64,000 nucleotides of DNA from Chryseosolibacter sp039917935 (GTDB lineage Bacteria > Bacteroidota > Bacteroidia > Cytophagales > Cyclobacteriaceae), in assembly GCA_039917935.1 (NCBI GenBank), contig JBDSIM010000033.1:6976-70975 (forward strand). Direction: 5' to 3'. This document shows, in pieces, positions 1 through 7,901 of this stretch (position 1 is the stretch's first letter; each line of letters begins with the position of its first letter). The notes under the pieces are model-generated. The model did no database searches, had not been told where the DNA came from, and saw only the letters and a program-made list of their open reading frames with translations. A program made the translations under genes and the position numbers.

Positions 1-231
1 ACAATTCCATGAATTAGAGGTCATATAAGTTGGGGCTCCTGCCTCCATTAATCGACCGTTCAAGGAATAAGTTAAGCGCAAACTGATTTATTAGACGTTT
101 TATCGCCGAATTATCGCTTTATTTCATTTGCGGGATGATTACATTGAAAAAATGCGCTCCCCTGGCAAAAAAGGGTTGTATGAAATTATTCTTTTAATAG
201 ATTTGTTATATATTCAGGAATAGCCCAACCA

Positions 232-1026
232 TTGAATAAAGCTGTTGTAATTATACCGACATACAAGGAGCGTGAAAATATTCAATCCATTATTGATGCG
301 GTTTTTGCCTTGCCCGTAAATTTCGACGTACTCATCGTAGATGATAGTTCGCCGGACGGCACTTCGGAAATTGTTGAAGAACTTCAAAAGGTGTACAATG
401 CTGAACGTACACAATTGCATCTCATCAAGCGACCCGGCAAACAAGGTTTGGGTACCGCATATATCACAGGCTTTCATTACGCTATCCAAAAAAATTACGA
501 TTATATTCTTGAAATGGATGCGGACTTTTCTCACGATCCCAAGGACCTGGTCAAATTATACCATGCATGTCTGAAGGATGGCGTAGATCTTTCAATCGGT
601 TCACGCTACGCCACGGGTGTAAATGTTGTTAACTGGCCCATCGGAAGGGTGCTGATATCCTACTTTGCCAGCACTTATGTGCGAACGATTACAAGTATGC
701 CGATTAAAGATACTACTGCGGGGTTCGTTTGCTATCGCCGGAAAGTTCTGGAAACAATTCCACTTGATAAGGTGAAATTTATCGGCTACGCTTTCCAGAT
801 CGAGATGAAATTCCTGACGTGGAAATACGGGTTCAAGTTGAAAGAGGTACCCATCATCTTTACCGACCGAACGCTGGGTGAATCAAAGATGTCGGCCGGA
901 ATTTTTAAAGAGGCTTTTTTCGGCGTTCTGTATATGACTATCAACAGCTGGTTTAAAAAATACATCCCGGTCCCTGGGTATAAAGCATCCCCAAATTTTA
1001 CGGAAGCTTTACAGCAGCGGTTCTGA
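232..1026 (+). CDS. Polyprenol-phosphate mannosyltransferase-like GT2
   Basis: A 264-residue family 2 glycosyltransferase of the dolichyl/polyprenyl-phosphate mannose synthase group, which moves a sugar from a nucleotide donor to a lipid phosphate at the inner face of the membrane. Visible: the N-terminal nucleotide-binding strand VVIIPTYKERENI, DDSSPDGT at about residue 37, and the metal-binding DAD at 95-97 in EMDADFSHDP. The catalytic domain fills the protein; the C-terminal membrane domain found in some relatives is absent. The start is a TTG at 232 with an AGGA about 12 bases upstream; no ATG gives the full N-terminal strand. It is alone on its strand before tRNA-Asn. The sugar donor is inferred from the family, not seen. 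Confidence 0.85.
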   Translation: MNKAVVIIPTYKERENIQSIIDAVFALPVNFDVLIVDDSSPDGTSEIVEELQKVYNAERTQLHLIKRPGKQGLGTAYITGFHYAIQKNYDYILEMDADFSHDPKDLVKLYHACLKDGVDLSIGSRYATGVNVVNWPIGRVLISYFASTYVRTITSMPIKDTTAGFVCYRRKVLETIPLDKVKFIGYAFQIEMKFLTWKYGFKLKEVPIIFTDRTLGESKMSAGIFKEAFFGVLYMTINSWFKKYIPVPGYKASPNFTEALQQRF

Positions 1027-1215
1027 ATTCAGACCTTCACATTGGAGTAATATTCTCTCCTTGCTGCATTACCTAGTTCTTTTAGTTGAAGCGTGCGGTG
1101 TCCTGCTATTTGCAACGACAGCGATGGCTAAGGAGCAAATTGAAACCTATAAAAGTTTCGATTTAACGCAATAAGCCCTGTTTTGGAATATTAGAAATGT
1201 TAAAGAAAATCCATT

Positions 1216-1223
1216 TACATTTG
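1216..1223 (+). promoter_or_regulatory. Possible -7 element for tRNA-Asn
   Basis: TACATTTG fits the Bacteroidota -7 consensus TAnnTTTG and lies 39 bases before the tRNA. No convincing -33 TTG sits at the usual distance, so this is weak. Confidence 0.3.
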
Positions 1224-1262
1224 GCAATTCACGGCATCAGCCTTAATATTGCAATCCAATTT

Positions 1263-1336
1263 TCCTCCTTAGCTCAGCTGGTTAGAGCACCTGACTGTTA
1301 ATCAGGGGGTCCTAGGTTCAAGCCCTAGAGGAGGAG
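1263..1336 (+). tRNA. tRNA-Asn (anticodon GTT)
   Basis: Complete cloverleaf: acceptor arms TCCTCCT (1263-1269) and AGGAGGA (1329-1335), D stem GCTC/GAGC, anticodon stem CCTGA/TCAGG with loop CTGTTAA giving GTT at 1297-1299, and T arm CTAGG-TTCAAGC-CCTAG. The discriminator is G; CCA is not encoded. Confidence 0.97.
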
Positions 1337-1347
1337 CTCTTAAAATC

Positions 1348-1380
1348 AGGCAGTTACGTTATTTGTAGCTGCCTTTTATT
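1348..1380 (+). terminator. Terminator after tRNA-Asn
   Basis: AGGCAGTTAC (1348-1357) pairs with GTAGCTGCCT (1365-1374) with one G-U pair and a 7-base loop, followed by a T-rich run. Confidence 0.75.
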
Positions 1381-1706
1381 TTTTCGGATTTATGAGTTTT
1401 CTGTGCAAAACCTTGTTCAGCTTTCTCCACCCGGACTGAACCTGTGCCAACGCGTCGGCGTCTGTGCTCGAACGAGCAGCCGGAAGCAAATTGGATGGAA
1501 AATATTAACGTTGATCACTGAATTGCAACGGGACTTCCTTTCATTTTTCCAACCATCATTTACCACTCAAATGCATAGATTATCGCGTGATCTTTTGCCT
1601 AAAAGGAAGTGAAGCCACGGCGTTGGCCGGTTTAGGGCTCGGTATCTATCCTTTTAGTCACGAAGATTTTATTCTCCTAAACCTTTGCGACACACCATCT
1701 ATTTAT
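1381..1706. other. Intergenic, no gene recognised
   Basis: Between the tRNA-Asn terminator and the creD operon promoter. A 69-codon open frame at 1403-1612 has no recognisable motif, no ribosome site and poor composition; I treat the stretch as non-coding. Confidence 0.5.
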
Positions 1707-1714
1707 TAACTTTG
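1684..1714 (+). promoter_or_regulatory. Bacteroidota promoter of the creD-linked operon
   Basis: TTTG at 1684-1687 and TAACTTTG at 1707-1714 are separated by 19 bases, matching the -33/-7 layout of Bacteroidota promoters. The start of transcription should fall within or next to the palindrome at 1721-1730. Confidence 0.65.
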
Positions 1715-1720
1715 TTATTC

Positions 1721-1730
1721 AAAGTACTTT
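1721..1730. promoter_or_regulatory. Palindromic operator AAAGTACTTT, copy 1
   Basis: A perfect 10-base palindrome six bases downstream of the -7 element and just before the start codon at 1735. The same palindrome recurs before creD at the same distance from a -7-like element, so it is a likely binding site of the winged-helix regulator encoded at 2355-2654. Confidence 0.6.
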
Positions 1731-1734
1731 CAAA

Positions 1735-2358
1735 ATGAAGCCAATTCAGGAGTATGAAAAGGACATCGCTTCCATTCGCACGATGATGGAACGTTCGTCA
1801 AAATTCATTTCATTAAGCGGATTGTCGGGTGTGCTGGCCGGCATCTATGCATTAGCAGGAGCCGTGGCGGCCTATTATATTGTCCACTATCCGGTGTCAC
1901 CTGATCCTTACCTGACTTACTCCATCACCGAACCCGGCGTTCTTACGAAATTAATAATTATTGCAACCGCTGTGTTAATCGCTTCCGTTTCTGCGGGGTT
2001 ATGGCTTAGCCACCAAAAAGCTAAAAAACACGGTATAAAATTGTGGAGTCCTGCGAGCCGCGCCGTTTTGATCAATATGGCGATTCCCTTGATTTCCGGA
2101 GGCATCTTTATACTCATCATGCTTTACACCGGTCATTTTGGTTTGGCAGCTCCCGCATGCCTCATTTTTTATGGTATCGCCCTGATTCAGGGAAGTTCCA
2201 ACACGTATGATGAAGTCCGATATCTTGGGTTTTGTGAAATAGCTTTAGGCTTAATCTCAGCGGTGTTTCCCGCATACGGCCTGATATTCTGGTCATTCGG
2301 ATTCGGCGTTCTGCACATCATTTACGGTTCCATCCTGTATAACAAGTACGACAAGTGA
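1735..2358 (+). CDS. Six-helix membrane protein, creD operon
   Basis: A 207-residue integral membrane protein of unknown function with about six hydrophobic helices (roughly 23-45, 67-88, 104-129, 133-150, 162-180, 183-200) after a short charged N-terminus. Its stop overlaps the GTG start of the winged-helix regulator by four bases, so the two are translationally coupled, and creD follows. I do not recognise a domain. From context it may be the membrane partner or signal input of the regulator, but this is inference. Confidence 0.8.
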   Translation: MKPIQEYEKDIASIRTMMERSSKFISLSGLSGVLAGIYALAGAVAAYYIVHYPVSPDPYLTYSITEPGVLTKLIIIATAVLIASVSAGLWLSHQKAKKHGIKLWSPASRAVLINMAIPLISGGIFILIMLYTGHFGLAAPACLIFYGIALIQGSSNTYDEVRYLGFCEIALGLISAVFPAYGLIFWSFGFGVLHIIYGSILYNKYDK

Positions 2359-2654
2359 AGAATCCATTCGAACATTTAGACAAAATGCTTGAACATCGGG
2401 TAAGACTACAGATCATGTCAGTTCTGATCACCAATAATATATATGATTTTAATGGACTGAAAGAAATACTGGATGTAACCGACGGCAATCTAGCTTCACA
2501 CATCAAGGCCCTGGAGAAGGAAAAATATGTTTCTGTATCCAAATCTTTTCTCGGACGGAAACCGAACACAAAATATAAGATCACTGAGCGGGGCCGAAAT
2601 GCTTTTAAAAAGCACCTGGACGCCCTTGAGGCAGTGGTAAAACACGTAAAATAA
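2355..2654 (+). CDS. Winged-helix transcriptional regulator
   Basis: A 99-residue one-domain winged-helix DNA-binding protein of the MarR/PadR-like type that in Bacteroidota often sits before creD. The recognition helix region is around residues 35-55 (GLKEILDVTDGNLASHIKAL) and the wing is FLGRKPNTKYKITERGR. There is no ligand domain. The GTG start overlaps the upstream stop. It probably represses its own operon and creD through the palindromes AAAGTACTTT at 1721-1730 and 2683-2692. Confidence 0.88.
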   Translation: MKNPFEHLDKMLEHRVRLQIMSVLITNNIYDFNGLKEILDVTDGNLASHIKALEKEKYVSVSKSFLGRKPNTKYKITERGRNAFKKHLDALEAVVKHVK

Positions 2655-2682
2655 ATTTTTTTTCCCAGTTACTTTGATTTTG

Positions 2683-2692
2683 AAAGTACTTT
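2683..2692. promoter_or_regulatory. Palindromic operator AAAGTACTTT, copy 2
   Basis: Second perfect copy of the palindrome, six bases after TTACTTTG (2669-2676), a near match to the -7 element. It lies 43 bases before the creD start. The identical layout to copy 1 supports co-regulation of creD with the upstream pair. Confidence 0.6.
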
Positions 2693-2735
2693 TAAATTTT
2701 CTGAAGATAGAAACAAAACCCAAAACAATAATAAT

Positions 2736-4163
2736 ATGCACACCGTACAGCAAAGCACTCAAAACCTTCCTGAACGTTTTAACCGTTGGATACAAGAGTC
2801 TATCATGGTAAAACTATTCTCCATCGGATTTTTGATTCTTATCCTTCTCATCCCATCCGCCTGGATCGAAAACCTTATTTACGAACGGCAGCTGCGGGCA
2901 GATCAGGTGATTGAAGAAGTAGCCAGCAAGTGGTCTGACGCGCAAACAATTTCAGGCCCGGTACTGATCATTCCCTATAAAAAAAATGAGGTTATCAATT
3001 CGGGTAAAGAAGGGCAACAAATCAGAGCGTATGAAGAGAAAGCATTTTTTCTTCCGCATCAGCTCGATATCACCGGGAATATAGATCCTCAGATTCTGCA
3101 CCGTGGAATTTTTGATGCGGTAGTATATGAATCCTCCTTGAATATTCACTCGATATTTACAATACCCGATTTCAAGAGCTTGTCTATACCGCAAGAGATG
3201 GTTTTGTGGAATAAGGCTTACCTGGTTTTTGGTATCACCGACGTTAGGGGCATACAGGACAGCCTGATACTCATGGCAGGAAAACAACTACTTGAGGCAG
3301 AACCCTCTAACAATATAGGGGTATCCATACGGAAAACTATTCATCCGGATTACACCACAAACGCTACCAAGGTTGAAAAGCCAGATGCGATGGACAACGG
3401 TATCATAACAAAACTACAATGGGAGAATGCCGAAAGTTTTGTTGGCAACATCACCATAAAACTGAACCTCAAAGGAAGCCGCAGACTCGATTTTATTCCC
3501 GCAGGGAAAACCACTTCGGTCAAACTCATGGGGACATGGAATAACCCAAGTTTTGACGGAGAGTTCTTACCGAATACCCGGGAAGTCACCGAAAAGGGTT
3601 TTGCCGCCTCCTGGAAAGTTCTCCATTTCAATCGTCCTTTTTCCCAACAATGGACCGAAAACAATCAGGAACTCAGCGGTGCCGATTTTGGCGTGAAGCT
3701 TTTAATACCAGTGGATCAGTATCAGAAAAGCATTCGAACGGCCAAGTATGGAATTCTTATTATTCTATTAACCTTCATGGCGCTGTTCCTGGTCGAGATC
3801 ACCCAAAAAATCAGAATACATCCGTTTCAATATATTCTCATTGGTGCCGCATTGACAATCTATTACACGCTGTTGCTAAGCTTCTCCGAGCATGTGGGCT
3901 ATAACCTGGCGTACATCATTTCATCCCTGGCAACGGTTGGCTTGATCAGTGCCTATTCAACCACATTCTTTAATCATTTTAAACTGGCCGCTTTGTTCAG
4001 TGCACTTCTATTGGTTTTTTATCTCTTTATCTATATCATCATCCTTCAGCAGGATTTTTCTTTACTGCTGGGTAGCATCGGACTGTTCGTGATCGTTGGA
4101 ACCCTGATGTATTTTTCCAGGAAGGTGAGGTGGTATAAAGAAATCCCTTCGGCGCAGGCATAA
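2736..4163 (+). CDS. creD: CreD-family inner membrane protein
   Basis: A 475-residue protein of the CreD (inner membrane protein, cell envelope integrity) family. One N-terminal helix (about 26-45) is followed by a periplasmic beta-rich domain of about 290 residues and a C-terminal bundle of about six helices from residue 340 on. The family marker near the N-terminus, R..RA..V..E....W...Q.I.GP.L..P, is present. In Enterobacteria CreD belongs to the CreBC regulon and affects envelope integrity and colicin tolerance; here no CreBC is near and regulation seems to run through the winged-helix protein just upstream. Confidence 0.9.
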   Translation: MHTVQQSTQNLPERFNRWIQESIMVKLFSIGFLILILLIPSAWIENLIYERQLRADQVIEEVASKWSDAQTISGPVLIIPYKKNEVINSGKEGQQIRAYEEKAFFLPHQLDITGNIDPQILHRGIFDAVVYESSLNIHSIFTIPDFKSLSIPQEMVLWNKAYLVFGITDVRGIQDSLILMAGKQLLEAEPSNNIGVSIRKTIHPDYTTNATKVEKPDAMDNGIITKLQWENAESFVGNITIKLNLKGSRRLDFIPAGKTTSVKLMGTWNNPSFDGEFLPNTREVTEKGFAASWKVLHFNRPFSQQWTENNQELSGADFGVKLLIPVDQYQKSIRTAKYGILIILLTFMALFLVEITQKIRIHPFQYILIGAALTIYYTLLLSFSEHVGYNLAYIISSLATVGLISAYSTTFFNHFKLAALFSALLLVFYLFIYIIILQQDFSLLLGSIGLFVIVGTLMYFSRKVRWYKEIPSAQA

Positions 4164-4174
4164 ATGGTATAGCA

Positions 4175-4207
4175 GTAGGCAATGAGGATCACTCGTTGCC
4201 TACGCTT
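4175..4207 (+). terminator. Terminator after creD
   Basis: GTAGGCAA (4175-4182) pairs with TTGCCTAC (4196-4203), followed by a short T run. It lies between two convergent genes. Confidence 0.5.
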
Positions 4208-4279
4208 TTCCCCTAGAAACTTTTTTCCGTTTTCATGAAACCACGGCTGAATTCTTCGGACGGATTAAAAGACGATGGT

Positions 4280-5911
4280 CTAATCCTTCTCCAAAAATGG
4301 ATATCTATAATCTACTGCCGGAACAAAAGTTTCTTTTATAGTCCGCAAACTCACCCACCGCAGCAAATTTACTTTTGCTCCCGCCTTATCATTCGTTCCG
4401 GAACCGCGTGCTCCGCCAAAAGGCTGTTGTCCCACCACTGCGCCGGTAGGCTTATCGTTAATATAAAAGTTCCCCGCGGCATTAGACAGCTTCTTCGTGG
4501 CCATTTCAATCGCGAAACGATCTCCCGAGAAGATAGAGCCAGTCAGGGCATAAGGGGAAGTACTATCTACAAGCTCCAGGGTTTGCTCAAAGTTTTCGGC
4601 GTGATAGACATACACCGTTAACACAGGTCCAAAAACTTCCTCACACATCGTTAACGATAACGGATCTTTTGTAACCACAACAGTGGGATCAATAAAGTAT
4701 CCTTTAGACTTGTCGTATTTGCCACCGGCGATGATTTCATTCATGCCGTCGTTGCGCACTTTTTCGATGTAACCGGTAATTGAATGAAAGGCGTTTTCAT
4801 CTATCACTGCATTGAAGAAATTACCAAAATCCTCAGTGCCTCCTATTTTGAAACTCTTAAGGTCTTCCAGCACATATTTTTTTACCTCCTCCCAGAGGTT
4901 GCTGGGTATGTAGCACCTGGAGGCAGCGGAACACTTCTGCCCCTGGTACTCAAACGCGCCACGCACCATGGCCGTGGCTACTTCCCTGGCATTGGCGCTT
5001 TTATGTACCATGATAAAATCTTTTCCGCCGGTTTCGCCAACTATGCGGGGGTAAGATTTGTAAAGGTGAATATTCTGGCCGATCGTTTTCCACATGTTCT
5101 GAAACACACCCGTGCTGCCTGTGAAGTGTAGCCCTGCAAAATCACGATGATTGAAAATTACCCCTCCAACCGTAGGGCCATCCGCATAAACAAGATTGAT
5201 TACGCCATCCGGTAAGCCCGCCAGTTTAAAGACCCGCATAATAACTTGCGCCGCATAAATTTGCGAATTCGCCGGTTTCCAAACTACAGTATTTCCCATA
5301 AGGGCCATGCTGCTGGGCAAGTTTCCCGCAATAGCGGTAAAATTAAACGGTGTTAGGGCGAAGGTAAAACCTTCCAGCGGCCTGTATTCGATCCGGTTCC
5401 ATACACCAGGAGATGACTCCGGCTGATCCTGGTAGATCTGTGACATGAAGTACACATTAAAACGCAGAAAGTCTATCAGTTCGCAAGCCGAATCGATTTC
5501 CGCCTGATAGGCACTCTTTGATTGGCCTAACATCGTTGCAGCATTGATCTTATAGCGCCACGGCCCGGCCAATAATTCGGCTGCTTTTAAAAAAATACTT
5601 GCGCGATGTTCCCAGCCCAGGTTTACCCAGAGTTCCTTTGCAGCAAGAGAAGCCTGAACGGCCTGCTCAACGTGCGATTTGTCTCCTTGGTGATAGTAAC
5701 CCAGAACATGATGATGGTCATGCGGAGGGGAAAGCTTGATTTTTTTTCCTGAACGCACTTCCTCTTCGCCGATGTACATTGGAATATCTAAAACCTGTGA
5801 ACGTGCTTCTTCCAGCGCCTTCTTTAACAATGCACGCTCCTTGCTTCCAGGCGCATAGTTAAGTACAGGTTCGTTTTTGGGAAGGGGGACATGATAAAAT
5901 CCTTTCGGCAT
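4280..5911 (-). CDS. pruA: L-glutamate gamma-semialdehyde dehydrogenase
   Basis: A 543-residue aldehyde dehydrogenase of the 1-pyrroline-5-carboxylate dehydrogenase family, the second step of proline breakdown, oxidising glutamate semialdehyde to glutamate with NAD. Catalytic Cys327 is in GQKCSAASR, general base Glu293 in VGETGGKDF, and the cofactor-binding TGSTGVF lies before it. Length and the N-terminal segment (MPKGFYHVPLPKNEPVLNY) match the stand-alone eukaryote/Bacteroidota form; there is no proline dehydrogenase domain. It is the last gene of an apparent ArsR-YjjG-PruA operon; the first proline step is not in the window. Confidence 0.95.
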   Translation of the reverse strand: MPKGFYHVPLPKNEPVLNYAPGSKERALLKKALEEARSQVLDIPMYIGEEEVRSGKKIKLSPPHDHHHVLGYYHQGDKSHVEQAVQASLAAKELWVNLGWEHRASIFLKAAELLAGPWRYKINAATMLGQSKSAYQAEIDSACELIDFLRFNVYFMSQIYQDQPESSPGVWNRIEYRPLEGFTFALTPFNFTAIAGNLPSSMALMGNTVVWKPANSQIYAAQVIMRVFKLAGLPDGVINLVYADGPTVGGVIFNHRDFAGLHFTGSTGVFQNMWKTIGQNIHLYKSYPRIVGETGGKDFIMVHKSANAREVATAMVRGAFEYQGQKCSAASRCYIPSNLWEEVKKYVLEDLKSFKIGGTEDFGNFFNAVIDENAFHSITGYIEKVRNDGMNEIIAGGKYDKSKGYFIDPTVVVTKDPLSLTMCEEVFGPVLTVYVYHAENFEQTLELVDSTSPYALTGSIFSGDRFAIEMATKKLSNAAGNFYINDKPTGAVVGQQPFGGARGSGTNDKAGAKVNLLRWVSLRTIKETFVPAVDYRYPFLEKD

Positions 5912-5953
5912 AAGTATTCGGTTATGTATTGCGTCGTTTAAAGGTAATTGAAA

Positions 5954-6694
5954 TCATAATATGTTGTGCAGTTCAGAAAGGCAACGTATCTCGTGATTCA
6001 CCGGCGACGAATGCGTTACTCCGGAGGGATTAAAAAATACGGTGTCAATAGAAGCATTGCTGGCGCCTCCCATATCCGTTATCAGATTGTCGCCAATCAT
6101 AACCACTTCATGACACTGAAGTCCATTAACTGACAGCGCATAGTCAAATATTTCACGTGAAGGTTTTTTAAATCCGGCACTTTGAGAAGTTACTACATGA
6201 TCAAAATAGTGGGTGATATTACCTGACAAAAGCTTAACAGTCTGAATCTCTTCAAATCCGTTGGTCACAATCGTCAGGGCATAACGATTTGATAAATAAT
6301 CCAAAACCTCCTTTGCAAACGGAACAAGGTTTGCTTTTTTTGGACAACCATAAAGGTATTCATGCGAAAGGTCGGCGCACAACTTTTCCTCATAGGCTTG
6401 AAAGGGTTCCAGTATTTGTTTGAACCTTTCTTTGCGGATAACCTCATTGTCAATTAACCCGCGGTCGTATAGTTCCCACAACCGGAAATTCACTGTGCTG
6501 AAATGTTGATGGAAATCTTCAAACCGAATACCCTTCTCAAGGAGTTTATAGGCGGAGTGCAGTTCGAGAAGGGTTTCCCGTGCGTTACATTCATAGTCCC
6601 ATAAGGTATGGTCAAGGTCGAAGAATATACATTTGTAGTGGGGGCTTTTTAGGCCATTTTGCACCTGTGAAGGCCTTCTAGTGTCAATGCTCAT
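5954..6694 (-). CDS. YjjG-family HAD nucleotidase
   Basis: A 246-residue haloacid-dehalogenase-fold phosphatase of the YjjG/YfnB group, which dephosphorylates pyrimidine 5'-nucleotides, including non-canonical ones. Motif I is FFDLDHTLWD, the motif II region is IVTNGFEE, the motif III lysine is in SAGFKKPS and motif IV is GDNLITDMGG. It starts 9 bases after the ArsR-type gene ends and is followed after 42 bases by pruA, so the three are probably one transcript. Confidence 0.88.
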   Translation of the reverse strand: MSIDTRRPSQVQNGLKSPHYKCIFFDLDHTLWDYECNARETLLELHSAYKLLEKGIRFEDFHQHFSTVNFRLWELYDRGLIDNEVIRKERFKQILEPFQAYEEKLCADLSHEYLYGCPKKANLVPFAKEVLDYLSNRYALTIVTNGFEEIQTVKLLSGNITHYFDHVVTSQSAGFKKPSREIFDYALSVNGLQCHEVVMIGDNLITDMGGASNASIDTVFFNPSGVTHSSPVNHEIRCLSELHNIL

Positions 6695-6703
6695 GAATTC
6701 ACC

Positions 6704-7102
6704 TTAAGTACTTAAACCCGGTTTCTGCCAGGCTTCCATCTGGACTTTATTTACAGCCAGTTCCCGATTCGAGTATAATGTCTGATACAATTGCTGGTCT
6801 TTTTGTAATTGCTGATCCTTTCTTAAAAACTGAAAAATCTGTTTTAAAATTTCATAAACTTCATCCTTTATCTGATAAAAAACCCAATGATTGTTACGGC
6901 TGAAGGTAAGAATGCCGGAATTTTTCAAATAAGTAAGGTGACGGGACGTTTTAGTCTGGGTAAAATCGAGTATTTTTTCCAGATCGGAAATACACATTTC
7001 TTCGTTTTCAAAGATGAGGTGCAGGATCCGCAACCGGGATTCATCCGCGCATGCTTTGAAAATCTGCGAACCGAGGGTCAAATTGAAACTTTTTAGGCGC
7101 AT
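6704..7102 (-). CDS. ArsR-family transcriptional regulator
   Basis: A 132-residue winged-helix repressor of the ArsR type: ADESRLRILHLI in helix 1-2, recognition region TQTKTSRHLTYLKNSG, wing FSRNNHWVFYQI. The metal-binding Cys pattern of classic ArsR (ELCVC) is absent; a lone Cys sits in EEMCISDLEK. The C-terminal 40 residues are Gln- and Lys-rich. It leads the minus-strand operon with yjjG and pruA and is divergent from the gene at 7200. Confidence 0.88.
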   Translation of the reverse strand: MRLKSFNLTLGSQIFKACADESRLRILHLIFENEEMCISDLEKILDFTQTKTSRHLTYLKNSGILTFSRNNHWVFYQIKDEVYEILKQIFQFLRKDQQLQKDQQLYQTLYSNRELAVNKVQMEAWQKPGLST

Positions 7103-7152
7103 TTAGCATCTTATAGTACCGCTCAAAGTTATACATTAGGCTGTCATTGGCC

Positions 7153-7182
7153 TTGTTTTTATATTTGATACAATTAAATTTG
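7153..7182 (+). promoter_or_regulatory. Promoter of the 7200 gene
   Basis: TTG (7153-7155), 19 bases, then TAAATTTG (7175-7182): a full Bacteroidota -33/-7 match. Transcription should start near 7188, which makes the ATG at 7200 the better start than the in-frame GTG at 7188. A second TATATTTG lies at 7160-7167. Confidence 0.6.
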
Positions 7183-7199
7183 CGTGCGTGAGGTTTTTG

Positions 7200-7823
7200 A
7201 TGAAAAAATACAACATCGTTTTGGCAGTGCTGGTTGTGGGAGGTATTATGCTTACGCAGGAAACCTATGCGCAGCAACAAAAGCGTATAATCCAGCTTTC
7301 CGGGGTCACCATGGACACAGTCAGCGGGCCCGTTCCGTTCGTTAACATCTATGTTCCCCTGGCTGGAAGGGGAGTAAAAACCAATTCTGTTGGGTTTTTT
7401 TCCATGCCTGTTCTAGTGGGTGACAGTGTGGTCATCAGTTCCGTTGGATATCAGCGACAGTATTACGTCGTGCCTGATGCGAAAACAGAATATCTTACCA
7501 TTATCATCCCAATGGTGCAGGACGTTACCTATTTAAGTGAAATAGAAATTCTACCCTATCCAACGGAAGAAGTTTTTAAGGAGGCTGTCCTGGCTTTAAA
7601 TCTGCCTGCCATTGACCAAATTGACGAAAGAAACCTTAATGCCGAATTGTTGGCCCTCATGTTAAAAACCACACCCATGGACGGACCATTGAACCAGCGA
7701 TATTCATTAAATCAGTGGGCTGCCAGTCAGAATGATAAATTTATGCCCGTGACGAACCCGTTCCTCAATCCATTTAACTGGATGAAATTTTTTAACGGTC
7801 TGAAGAAAAACAAAAAGAAGTAG
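7200..7823 (+). CDS. Secreted carboxypeptidase-regulatory-like protein
   Basis: About 207 residues. A signal peptide (MKKYNIVLAVLVVGGIMLTQ, cleavage after TYAQ) is followed by a carboxypeptidase-D regulatory-like beta-sandwich of the kind found at the N-terminus of TonB receptors (GVTMDTVSGPVPFVNIYVP, then VVISSVGYQ). The rest is unrecognised. No TonB-dependent barrel follows, so it is a free-standing periplasmic or surface protein of unknown role, common in Bacteroidota. Confidence 0.8.
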   Translation: MKKYNIVLAVLVVGGIMLTQETYAQQQKRIIQLSGVTMDTVSGPVPFVNIYVPLAGRGVKTNSVGFFSMPVLVGDSVVISSVGYQRQYYVVPDAKTEYLTIIIPMVQDVTYLSEIEILPYPTEEVFKEAVLALNLPAIDQIDERNLNAELLALMLKTTPMDGPLNQRYSLNQWAASQNDKFMPVTNPFLNPFNWMKFFNGLKKNKKK

Positions 7824-7901
7824 CAGAATTTTAGTTACCTCTTCGTTTTGGACGAAGAAATTCCAATGATTCCCGGAATAAAGTTCGCTGACTAATTCAT
7901 T

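Noticed and set aside
1..231. Possible promoter or gene end at the left edge
   Set aside because: No TAnnTTTG with a -33 partner and no open frame of note.
1403..1612. 69-codon plus-strand frame
   Set aside because: No motif, no ribosome site, follows the tRNA terminator; composition not protein-like.
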